Shown here one piece after another: positions 1 to 7,400 of a stretch of 9,295 nucleotides of DNA. The stretch lies in contig CAJQGO010000298.1 in the NCBI GenBank assembly GCA_905477565.1, positions 1 through 9,295 of the forward strand, read 5' to 3'. Both the position numbers and the translations under genes were made by a program. Source of the DNA: an uncultured Planctomycetota bacterium. Lineage in GTDB: Bacteria; Planctomycetota; Planctomycetia; Pirellulales; UBA1268. The notes under the pieces were generated by a model, which ran no database searches, had not been told where the DNA came from, and was given only the letters and a program-made list of their open reading frames with translations. Position 1 is the stretch's first letter; the number at the start of each line of letters is the position of its first letter.

Positions 1-623
1 GCAACGATACTCGGTGAAGCGCCTACGTCTACGCATCTTTGACGTAGTACATCCGTCATACGAGATGCTGCTTTACCAGTTGGTGCAGCAAGGCCCAGTC
101 TTGGCCAAGGGCCGTCGACAGGAAGAACAGAAAATCGCTCAACCAAATCATGAGCAATTTTTGTTGTTTTCCCTGTGCCTGGCCCACCAAGAAGAACACG
201 TACGTGGTGACATGAATCTCGCATTAAAACTTCTGCAATATCTCGCTCCTCCGAGAGTGCTCTGGCGAGATAAAACAGGTGTCCATCAATTATGAAGGGA
301 CATCGACTGCTCGAAGACCCAACAAGTGATTTGACAGCCCGTAATGAATCGAGCCACGTCTGAGGATGTAGTGGCCAGTCCGGGGCACCGGCTGCACCAA
401 TTTCAATTCCACCTGCCCACTCCTGAATGTTGTCAAAATCTACGCAGGTGTGGCCATCACGTACACTTCGAAGCGCCAAACAAAAACCAACCCAGGCAAG
501 AAGATCTGGTTGTTCTTCCTGCTCTCGTTGAGCCATTGCCACAAGTACCGTAGCAGCTGCGATATCTTCACGACCGATCACGCCCAACTTTCGATAGTCC
601 TGTAATAAAGCCGGTGGCATCAT
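1..623 (-). CDS. recD: RecD, exonuclease V alpha subunit (N-terminal part, cut by window edge)
   Basis: RecD is the 5'-3' superfamily 1 helicase of RecBCD; it drives unwinding on the strand opposite RecB and helps control nuclease activity. Only 207 N-terminal residues are visible; the rest lies beyond position 1. Residues about 1-135 match the RecD N-terminal domain that contacts RecC, including 'FIIDGHLFYLAR' (110-121). The ATPase core begins with Walker A GGPGTGKT (146-153, Lys152), followed by motif Ia APTGKAASR (180-188). Walker A lies at a depth normal for RecD. The ATG at 623-621 overlaps the recB stop as ATGA. A GAGG (minus strand, 634-631) sits 7 bases before it, favouring this ATG over the adjacent ATG at 620-618. 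The gene is the third of the recC-recB-recD operon. No frameshift or stop occurs in the visible part. The family call is firm; completeness of the gene cannot be judged. Confidence 0.93.
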   Translation of the reverse strand, partial: MMPPALLQDYRKLGVIGREDIAAATVLVAMAQREQEEQPDLLAWVGFCLALRSVRDGHTCVDFDNIQEWAGGIEIGAAGAPDWPLHPQTWLDSLRAVKSLVGSSSSRCPFIIDGHLFYLARALSEERDIAEVLMRDSCHHVRVLLGGPGTGKTTKIAHDLVERFSVLPVDGPWPRLGLAAPTGKAASRMTDVLRQRCVDVGASPSIV

Positions 624-634
624 GTGTCGGCCTC
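618..634 (-). promoter_or_regulatory. recB/recD overlap with internal ribosome site
   Basis: On the minus strand GAGG (634-631) is followed by 7 bases and then ATGATG. The recB stop TGA (622-620) lies within ATGA, so the first recD ATG overlaps recB by 4 bases. The second ATG (620-618) would overlap by one base. Spacing favours the first. The arrangement suggests termination-reinitiation and roughly matched RecB and RecD synthesis. Confidence 0.6.
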
Positions 635-3600
635 ATTTTTCCCAGCAAGCAAGTCGCTGAGCGCTTGCCAAAGGCCGTCTGGTGCGCACCACGTAAAGAC
701 ACCGTATCTTCTGCCTTGGTCATCAATCGGTGTCTGCGCTCCTTTCATCCCACGAGTGAATGCGTAAATAATGCCGACAATACATTGATCTGGATCTGCT
801 TGAGGCACACGCCATCTCAACATGCGAAAAAGAGCTGTTCCATAGAGAAGTGCCTGTAATGGATAATGATGTCCTATCATTGCATCAATAAGTCGTTCAG
901 GTGCATACGCTTGTAGAGGGTCCGATACTCCTAGCGAATGCAATCGATTACTTTTGTAGTCGCATATTGCGAGTCTAGGATTGTCAGATTGACTGCCCGG
1001 CAAACCCAAAACGGCATCAACTGAACCCGTAAGAAGACCTCCGACCGGTATATCAAAAGCGGGACTACAAAGTAGTCCGGCATACCTCGCCAGAGGATCC
1101 TCAGGACTTAGAAATTGCTGAAGAATTTTCCCGATCGAAGTGACCCTTATATTTTTCAACTGTCCACCAAGTCCCATTTCAAAACCTAGCTCAGGCATAC
1201 TTTGAGACGGTTGGATATCTGTTAAGCGGCAGTCACCAAATGGACCGCCAAGCGGTGTTGTAAGAGTTTCGTACACCATCGTATTGAGGCTCTCACGGTA
1301 GTGCCGAAGCAATCCATTGGATGTTTTCTCTTTTATGACATGCTGTATTTCTTCCTGAAGAGGCGCGACGGTTGCATCTACGTCCTCAAAAACTTCATGA
1401 ACCGTTCTGCCAACTGCCAAGCCTGCTGGCAAATCAATCACCTGTTGTCCTGCAGTCGTACCGGATGTAGATAATGATGACTGCCTTATACCGGTCGATC
1501 CATGCTCGTCATATCCACCACGTTCCGGTCTATAAAAGTCTTCCCGGCCACGTGTAGCAACGATACTACTGAAAGACATTCGCCGTGAGGAGCGTATCAC
1601 TTGGGGTAACTCGGCAGTCTCCATGCCATCTCTAGATGTATCTATTCGCAGAGTCCGTTTCAGTTGATCCAGACGTTCACCCGCGTACAGTGCCGTATCC
1701 GGAAATGAAAATGACTGCTCGATGATGCTCGGTACTTTTCCATCAGCTACGAGAACTCCGAGATAGTGCTCTGCTCGAGTTGCGGCAACATAGAGCAGGC
1801 GTCTTGACTCTTGATCCTCTGCTTCCTCATGTCGCCGGCGTGCTGTTGTTGAAGCCTTCTCAACAGCGAAACCAATATCTACTTTGCGTTCCCCGTCTTC
1901 AGCATAGAAAACAGTAGGCCGAGATTTGGCATGCATGTTTTTTGCGGCTGGCTTCCAAAGATCAGCCACAATAACACATGGAAACTGAAGTCCTTTTGCG
2001 GCGTGCATTGTAAGGACTCGCACTGCATCAGCATCGCTCTCAATCCGTCGACTCACAAGATCGTGTCTTGGATCCTTATTCGCTAAATGGATAAATGTTT
2101 CAACAGCCTGATGAGGAGAGCAACCTCCAGAAGGACCAAGAGCATCCATTGCTTCAAAGATATGAAGAAAGTCTGTGAGATTTCGTTCACCATCAGGGCC
2201 TGCAGCAATACGCTGCATCATGGGCACTTCTTGTTCGATTGCCACACCAAAAGCAGCAAGGCCCTGACGCGTCAGCACAGCCGAAAGCTTCATCAACTCT
2301 TCCTGCACCTGATACATGACAGCATCAGCCAAAAGACCACTTTCTGATAGGTCATACCCAAAAAAACATGTAGCTGCTGCTCGGCGAACGTGACCAGTAC
2401 TGGCTGGCTTTTCAATAGCTTCAAAAATGAGACGAAGGTCAAATGCCATGCGACCTGTCATGACACTACTTGTGCCACCACTCACCGCTGGAATACCAAC
2501 CTGAGCCAGCCGTCGTTCAATCATTCGACTCACACTTCCTGTGCGCGTCAAAATGCAGATATCATTCGGCTCTAAACGGCGGGCGGGCGTCTCACCACGC
2601 GGAATCAATTGCACCTTCTCTAAAAGATGAATGACTTTTCCAACGGTCGGCCCAACAAGTGATTGCTGACTATCCGTATTCCCTAGATGAATCATCTCAA
2701 GTGGTTGTACCTCACCCACAAGACACGACTCCCAGTGATTATCTGACGCCGTGACATCACTGTAGGAAATTCCGTCCCCAAAGCTTACGCGCGAAAATGC
2801 CTTGTTTAGATTTTCCAGAAGAGGTTGATCTGAACGCCAGTTCGTGGAAAGCGTCCGATGGTTCTTGGCTTTTCTCGTAAAATTCACATACGCCTGTACG
2901 TCCGCACCACGAAAACTATAAATAGCCTGCTTGGGATCACCGACACTCACTAATGAACGATCATCATTTCCGGGGAAAAGTCTTGTAAAAAACTCCCACT
3001 GAAGCCTATCGGTGTCCTGCGCCTCATCAACAATCGCCAACAGAAACCGCTTTTGTAAACGTTTTACCACCGCAGATTGCGGGTCTCCTACGAGTTCATA
3101 CGCACGCCTTAGAAGATCATTCGAATCCGGTGTAGCTGCCATCGCATTGTGCACACGATGAACACACTGAGCCAGCATTTCTTTCAAATTATGAAGATGA
3201 TCAATGACTACCGGGTCTGCTATTTCCTGCTCATCAAACCAGGCTTCGATAAAGGGGTCTCCTAACAAAATTGTCAGAAGGGATTGCAAGGTTGACTCAT
3301 CCCAGCGTTGACCGGACGCAGCTGCAGCAACGATTGCATCGTTTACAACTTCATTCACAACACGGTCGGTCTCTTCAGCATCGACTACCGTTTCAATATC
3401 AACACCAGCCGTACGGAGTACACGACTGCAAACACCGTGAATTGTTGAAATTGTTGCTGTGTCAAACTCAACAAGAGCTCTCTCGAGACGGAAAGCTCGT
3501 TTCGATCGGTTAATTTCATCGGTATCGAATAAAAAACTTGTAACAGCATCGGCTCCATCGACAGATGAACTTCGTAGAGCCGAGGCTGTCGAAAGCAGAC

Positions 3601-3799
3601 GCTTTCGAATTCGATGCCGTAATTCCATCGCTGCATTTCGCGTGAATGTCGTTATGAGGATATGTCCAATCCGTAGATCATCACGGATGGCTAACTCCCG
3701 AGCCACGAGTGCAGCAACAGCATACGTCTTTCCAGTACCAGCACTCGCCTCAACGATCATGCTCGTGCGAATTTGATCACTAGTTAGGTCAAGTTTCAT
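620..3799 (-). CDS. recB: RecB, exonuclease V beta subunit (UvrD-type helicase plus RecB nuclease)
   Basis: RecB is the 3'-5' helicase and sole nuclease of RecBCD; it unwinds and cuts DNA ends and, in the E. coli model, loads RecA. The protein has 1059 residues, somewhat shorter than E. coli RecB (about 1180). Helicase motifs in order: Walker A ASAGTGKT (18-25), Ia TTFTRNAA (50-57), II VDEAQD (257-262), III GDPKQAIYSFRGAD (287-300), IV STNWRS (318-323), V VLTMHAAKG (595-603), VI LLYVAATRAEH (668-678). A linker leads to the C-terminal nuclease: His801 in GRTVHEVFED, a conserved Glu at 870 or 874, Asp928 in GSVDAV, Asp947 and Lys949 in CDYKSN, and Gln982/Tyr986 in QALLY. All catalytic positions expected for a RecB-family PD-(D/E)XK nuclease are present. 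The ATG lies inside the recC end (ATGA overlap) with no clear ribosome site of its own, so translational coupling to recC is likely. The C-terminal nuclease separates it from plain UvrD or PcrA; partners recC and recD separate it from AddA. Confidence 0.96.
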   Translation of the reverse strand: MKLDLTSDQIRTSMIVEASAGTGKTYAVAALVARELAIRDDLRIGHILITTFTRNAAMELRHRIRKRLLSTASALRSSSVDGADAVTSFLFDTDEINRSKRAFRLERALVEFDTATISTIHGVCSRVLRTAGVDIETVVDAEETDRVVNEVVNDAIVAAAASGQRWDESTLQSLLTILLGDPFIEAWFDEQEIADPVVIDHLHNLKEMLAQCVHRVHNAMAATPDSNDLLRRAYELVGDPQSAVVKRLQKRFLLAIVDEAQDTDRLQWEFFTRLFPGNDDRSLVSVGDPKQAIYSFRGADVQAYVNFTRKAKNHRTLSTNWRSDQPLLENLNKAFSRVSFGDGISYSDVTASDNHWESCLVGEVQPLEMIHLGNTDSQQSLVGPTVGKVIHLLEKVQLIPRGETPARRLEPNDICILTRTGSVSRMIERRLAQVGIPAVSGGTSSVMTGRMAFDLRLIFEAIEKPASTGHVRRAAATCFFGYDLSESGLLADAVMYQVQEELMKLSAVLTRQGLAAFGVAIEQEVPMMQRIAAGPDGERNLTDFLHIFEAMDALGPSGGCSPHQAVETFIHLANKDPRHDLVSRRIESDADAVRVLTMHAAKGLQFPCVIVADLWKPAAKNMHAKSRPTVFYAEDGERKVDIGFAVEKASTTARRRHEEAEDQESRRLLYVAATRAEHYLGVLVADGKVPSIIEQSFSFPDTALYAGERLDQLKRTLRIDTSRDGMETAELPQVIRSSRRMSFSSIVATRGREDFYRPERGGYDEHGSTGIRQSSLSTSGTTAGQQVIDLPAGLAVGRTVHEVFEDVDATVAPLQEEIQHVIKEKTSNGLLRHYRESLNTMVYETLTTPLGGPFGDCRLTDIQPSQSMPELGFEMGLGGQLKNIRVTSIGKILQQFLSPEDPLARYAGLLCSPAFDIPVGGLLTGSVDAVLGLPGSQSDNPRLAICDYKSNRLHSLGVSDPLQAYAPERLIDAMIGHHYPLQALLYGTALFRMLRWRVPQADPDQCIVGIIYAFTRGMKGAQTPIDDQGRRYGVFTWCAPDGLWQALSDLLAGKNEADT
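3796..3799 (-). promoter_or_regulatory. recC/recB ATGA stop-start overlap
   Basis: The recC stop TGA (3798-3796) and recB start ATG (3799-3797) share an ATGA. No convincing Shine-Dalgarno precedes the recB ATG, so RecB translation probably depends on ribosomes finishing recC. This is read directly from the sequence; coupling is inference. Confidence 0.6.
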
Positions 3800-6700
3800 T
3801 CTGGGCTGTAGATATTCGTTCTAGGTTTAAAACGTGTGAGCGCAATATATGGTTTAAAAAACGCTTTTTGCTTCTCAACGTCTGAAAAAACATCGTCGAA
3901 GATAGGGGTTCGGCCATGGACGACTACTTCAAGGCTGTTTTCATATGAAGCGTATGTAACAAACGAAGAAAATGACTTTCTCGATTTTTTTTGATCTGTA
4001 AGGAAGTCCGCAGCTGTCTTGCCAAAACTACTGTATGCGCTCACAGCTGCCTCCTGATACAGGCTGCATAACTTTTCAACGAGACGCTTGGAATCCTGTC
4101 TTTTTATACGGTCGTCCAGAGTTACTTCACGGACCATAACAGCTTTTCGAGGCTTTCCCTTATCATCTACTGCACCAGGTGACCACTTCTCATGCTGGCT
4201 ATACACATAGGCACGTTTTGCTGGTAGTCCTGCAACCATGGCGACGAGTAATTGTGCTAATGCAAGATACTTTGACCTTCGAAATTGTGTTGCATTCTTT
4301 GCAGCCGGGTGAAGCAGTATGAGTGACATAGGATCATCCTGACAGAACTCCAGTGTGCCTGAGATCTGCACGTCATTCGCTTCGACACGCACTCTTTCTG
4401 CCTGTCGTTTGATGAGTGGCAACCCGTCTTCATCTGTCTGTTTTACAACTGCCTGAGCAAAGCCTGTGATTTCTTCTATGACTGCCTCACCAAATCCCCA
4501 GATTGGGACATCGCCATCTGCTCGAACAGCCTGCGTCCACGACTCTTCAAACTCCCTACTCTGATCACTAGTAATATATCCCTGAATGTAGTTGTCCCGT
4601 AATTCTCGCTGCTCATAAGTCGAGAGCATGAGTGGAAGTGTGGCTGGAATCTCAACGTCGTCATTCCTCCAAGGATTAATCGCTAATGTTTCACGTACAA
4701 ATGGCCATAGCGGGTCACACATAAATGCGGAGAGTGATGAGAGTTCGATGAGTGTTCGTGGTACAGCAGACATGGGTTCAGCCACGATTGGCTGAGGCGG
4801 TTCCCCTAATGCTGTTGCAACATGTAAAGCTTTCTGATCGTGACTCCATATGATGTCTGGCCGTATTTCATTCACCCGAAAATTCTTCTGGCTACACGCA
4901 TGTCGAGGATGAAACACCTCAACATTGCTAAATTGTTCACCATTCCACTCCCAGAGAGGCACGCCATGACGGCCTATAAAATCAATAAATTCAGCCAACG
5001 GTGTTACCAAAGGTAAGGTTGCATTTGTTGAAACGCTCATTCCCGTACAAGTAATAATCAATTGGTCTTGAGCTGATACAACACAATCGAGAAAACCACG
5101 ACGAAGATTGACTCGAGGGTCACTATCACCGAGCAACTGCTGCCGCTCAACAAGATTGTCATGATCACTGGCAGCCATTTCAGCTACATCTTCATCAAAT
5201 CCAGCGACACAAATCACACGAAATGGAACTGCACGGAGCGGAATCATAGAAGTTGCTGTAATTGCTCCTGTACGCAATGGCTGATGACCAACTGCAGCTG
5301 TTAATGTTGTTATCAGAATCGTTTTAATATCGTGGTATGGTACTTTGGTCTCTGTTGCAACTCGTCGTAACTGATCGAATTCATAAATTACTGTTTCCAA
5401 TTCTTCTGTTTCATCCCCAATGAGCTGTATCAGTGATTGCTCAAGATGATCACACCAATCACCAACGGTTTGATCATTGGTTACAAGCCGATCCAACGTA
5501 TCGATCACACGGACGATAGACAAAAGTGGTGCAATCGATTCGATATCTGCAGTATCTACGCCTGTTAATGGGACAACTCCACCAAGTGCTGCTTCTGGTG
5601 TCCCATCTGGAAGCAATATACCCAGCAGCATTCTCTCGAGACCCTGCCACCATGTGTGTGCTGCTAAATCTGGTTGATCAAGTCCATCCCGCCTACGGCG
5701 AGGACCATCAATACCCCAGCGAATTCTTGTGCGTTCAATACAGCGTTGCCAAACTTCCATTGCATTATCATCAAGACCATAGTGACTCTGGACTAGACGA
5801 TGCGTAGCGACAGCTAACATATCATCCACCGAACACCGTGATCCAATGAGTTTGAGTAATGCAATAAGGAGTTCAGCTCCGTCACTTACTTCACGAATTC
5901 CTCGATCTGCAATGACTAGTGGCAGTTCAATCTTGTGACTACCGTCTGTAAGTGTACGGCTAAAGACAGCTTCAAGGTGGGGCGCTAGTTCAGAAATTCG
6001 TGGGCTTACGATAAGAATGTCATGGGGGGCGAGATTATCATGTTGCTTGAATGAATGCAGAAGTGCATCATGAATAACCTCTGCCTGCCTGCTAAGATCA
6101 TGACAACGGTGAATAAGTAGTGAGTCATCTGCTTTACAAAGAGTATCGGTACCAATGTTTCCAGCTGTAATTGTGTGCTGGATTGAGCTGAGTAGCGATA
6201 CTGACTGCTTGCTGACATCACTTTCATGCTGAGCCATATGCTTCGGTAGAAAACCCTGAGATGCAAGGAGCATTTGGGTTTCTTGTGTTCCCCGTAGCCA
6301 CGAAGTAACAAGCGGATCACCATCTTGTGTACTATCCATTTCTTGTTTCTTCGGTAGATACCCTGGAGTCAACGCAGGAGCACTCTGTTCCCATTGAGCT
6401 TGAAGAACTGGTGAAGGATGAACTAGCAATACACGGACGTCACAGCACTCTCCATTTTCACTCTTGAGTGAAGACAGTTTTTTAAGCACTTCGGTTTGTT
6501 GTAACGACAGTGCCTCGAGACCCGCTATAAGAACTGCTGATGGAACTGGTCCTTCAGCATTTCGATCACGTGCCGGTGGGCTTGGTTGATTGATAGCCGT
6601 ACGAATTAAACGCCAGAGATCAAATTGCCAACGATCACTACGGGACAATGAAATGAGAAACTCATTGTCGGGGCCTTTCAATTCTTCAGCCATCGGAGCA

Positions 6701-7152
6701 AGAACTGGCTTGTTATCCTCCCACGCTAAAATCATTCCTGGTCGCCGGAAGTGATATTGATCGAATCTGTCGGCAATACGCCGAGCCGCAAGTAAAGGAC
6801 CTCCTGCTTGTTGAATGAGCCATTCGTAATCTCGTGACTTCGCAATGATATCGAGTACAGCAAACGTAAGTCGCTGAACAGACCATGGGTCGTTCTCATA
6901 TTCATACGAACCAACCAATAGTGACAGTGAACCTGGATAGGAAAAATCGACTCCAGCGACTATTCCATCACCAAGACCAATGGCTGTTGAACCAAGTCTT
7001 CTTGCTAGTTTGTCAGCAAGCCAACTGCGAGCTCCGATAGTTGGTATTACAATCTTGTAGGATGTGAAAAGATCTGTTGGATGAGACAGAAATTCAACGG
7101 CCTCATCGACAACAGCATCCAAACTCGTAACGTATTGAATGGAAAGTGGCAT
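3796..7152 (-). CDS. recC: RecC, exonuclease V gamma subunit
   Basis: RecC is the scaffold of RecBCD: it holds RecB and RecD, splits the duplex and, in well-studied bacteria, reads the Chi sequence. Its 1118 residues are close to E. coli RecC (about 1120). Family landmarks are the N-terminal 'PTIGARSWLADKLA' (37-50), 'ARRIADRFDQYHFRRPG' (123-139), 'WQFDLWR' (175-181), 'LIHRCHDLSRQAEVIHDALL' (346-365), 'LPLVIADR' (410-417), 'IRWGIDGPRR' (477-486), 'SMIPLRAVPFRVICVAGFDE' (635-654) and 'LSSLSAFMCDPLWPF' (804-818). The region from about 930 to the end corresponds to the degenerate nuclease-like part. No functional Walker A is seen, as expected for RecC, which descends from a helicase but lacks ATPase activity. 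The start is the only reasonable ATG before the conserved N terminus; there is no strong Shine-Dalgarno in front of it. It is the first gene of the operon, head-to-head with the kinase gene. The order recC-recB-recD without an inserted ptrA is the one known from actinobacteria. Confidence 0.93.
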   Translation of the reverse strand: MPLSIQYVTSLDAVVDEAVEFLSHPTDLFTSYKIVIPTIGARSWLADKLARRLGSTAIGLGDGIVAGVDFSYPGSLSLLVGSYEYENDPWSVQRLTFAVLDIIAKSRDYEWLIQQAGGPLLAARRIADRFDQYHFRRPGMILAWEDNKPVLAPMAEELKGPDNEFLISLSRSDRWQFDLWRLIRTAINQPSPPARDRNAEGPVPSAVLIAGLEALSLQQTEVLKKLSSLKSENGECCDVRVLLVHPSPVLQAQWEQSAPALTPGYLPKKQEMDSTQDGDPLVTSWLRGTQETQMLLASQGFLPKHMAQHESDVSKQSVSLLSSIQHTITAGNIGTDTLCKADDSLLIHRCHDLSRQAEVIHDALLHSFKQHDNLAPHDILIVSPRISELAPHLEAVFSRTLTDGSHKIELPLVIADRGIREVSDGAELLIALLKLIGSRCSVDDMLAVATHRLVQSHYGLDDNAMEVWQRCIERTRIRWGIDGPRRRRDGLDQPDLAAHTWWQGLERMLLGILLPDGTPEAALGGVVPLTGVDTADIESIAPLLSIVRVIDTLDRLVTNDQTVGDWCDHLEQSLIQLIGDETEELETVIYEFDQLRRVATETKVPYHDIKTILITTLTAAVGHQPLRTGAITATSMIPLRAVPFRVICVAGFDEDVAEMAASDHDNLVERQQLLGDSDPRVNLRRGFLDCVVSAQDQLIITCTGMSVSTNATLPLVTPLAEFIDFIGRHGVPLWEWNGEQFSNVEVFHPRHACSQKNFRVNEIRPDIIWSHDQKALHVATALGEPPQPIVAEPMSAVPRTLIELSSLSAFMCDPLWPFVRETLAINPWRNDDVEIPATLPLMLSTYEQRELRDNYIQGYITSDQSREFEESWTQAVRADGDVPIWGFGEAVIEEITGFAQAVVKQTDEDGLPLIKRQAERVRVEANDVQISGTLEFCQDDPMSLILLHPAAKNATQFRRSKYLALAQLLVAMVAGLPAKRAYVYSQHEKWSPGAVDDKGKPRKAVMVREVTLDDRIKRQDSKRLVEKLCSLYQEAAVSAYSSFGKTAADFLTDQKKSRKSFSSFVTYASYENSLEVVVHGRTPIFDDVFSDVEKQKAFFKPYIALTRFKPRTNIYSPE

Positions 7153-7400
7153 AGTCGCTGTAGTTTATCCGGCCGTCAGAATTCCGGGAATATTTTCACC
7201 CCAACTTTGTTTACACTTGTGTTGGGATATTTGGTACTAATCGTTCCTAGGCTCTGGATGTTAGGTGCTGAGAGACTGTATTAAAAACAGGAGCAACGGC
7301 AATCAAACGACACCAACAGGGGTACAACTCTGAAAAAATCGACACTCGTGATGTATCACCCTCGACAGATCATCATGACACCGTTGCTTCAATTGAGGAG
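7153..7400. promoter_or_regulatory. Divergent intergenic control region between recC and the kinase gene
   Basis: This stretch separates two head-to-head genes and should hold both promoters. I see no strong consensus promoter. The best plus-strand candidate is TTTACA (7210-7215) and TACTAA (7235-7240), but its 19-base spacer is longer than ideal. Two small inverted repeats are present: ATTCC-G-GGAAT (7181-7191), and CCCAAC / GTTGGG (7200-7205 and 7221-7226, 15-base loop), the second also containing ACAC-TT-GTGT (7213-7222). Either could be an operator, or chance. Bases 7302-7400 may belong to the kinase gene if it starts upstream. No tRNA, riboswitch or terminator is recognisable. Confidence 0.5.
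7289..7293 (+). promoter_or_regulatory. Candidate ribosome binding site AGGAG upstream of the kinase frame
   Basis: AGGAG lies 8 bases before an ATC codon (7302) that is in frame with the kinase, with no stop between them and the kinase domain. That is ideal spacing, but ATC is a very rare start. No ATG, GTG or TTG of the same frame lies in the normal distance. It may mark the true start, with ATC either used as such or being a mutated or misread ATG. Confidence 0.35.

Noticed and set aside
14..553. Two plus-strand open frames (14-295 and 344-553) at the left edge
   Set aside because: They lie antisense to recD, whose minus-strand frame is open through the window edge and carries Walker A and motif Ia. 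The plus-strand products show no recognisable domain.
318..2664. A 14-base word CCCAACAAGTGATT present in both recD (about 318) and recB (about 2650), considered as a Chi-like or repeat element
   Set aside because: Both copies encode the same short 'SLVG' peptide run with the same codons; one shared 14-mer in 9 kb is compatible with chance, and no further copies were noticed.
2087..3776. Several 60-105 residue plus-strand frames inside recB
   Set aside because: They are antisense to a gene with all RecB motifs, have biased composition and no domain.
7081..7284. Small plus-strand open frame with a hydrophobic C-terminal stretch, ending just before the AGGAG
   Set aside because: More than the first third is antisense to the recC start and the rest is intergenic. 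The start has no convincing ribosome site, and the hydrophobic run is explained by T-rich promoter-like DNA.
7258..7284. Eight-codon open frame (ATG 7258 to TAA 7284) before the AGGAG, considered as a leader peptide
   Set aside because: It has no ribosome site, no regulatory codon run and no attenuator hairpin after it.
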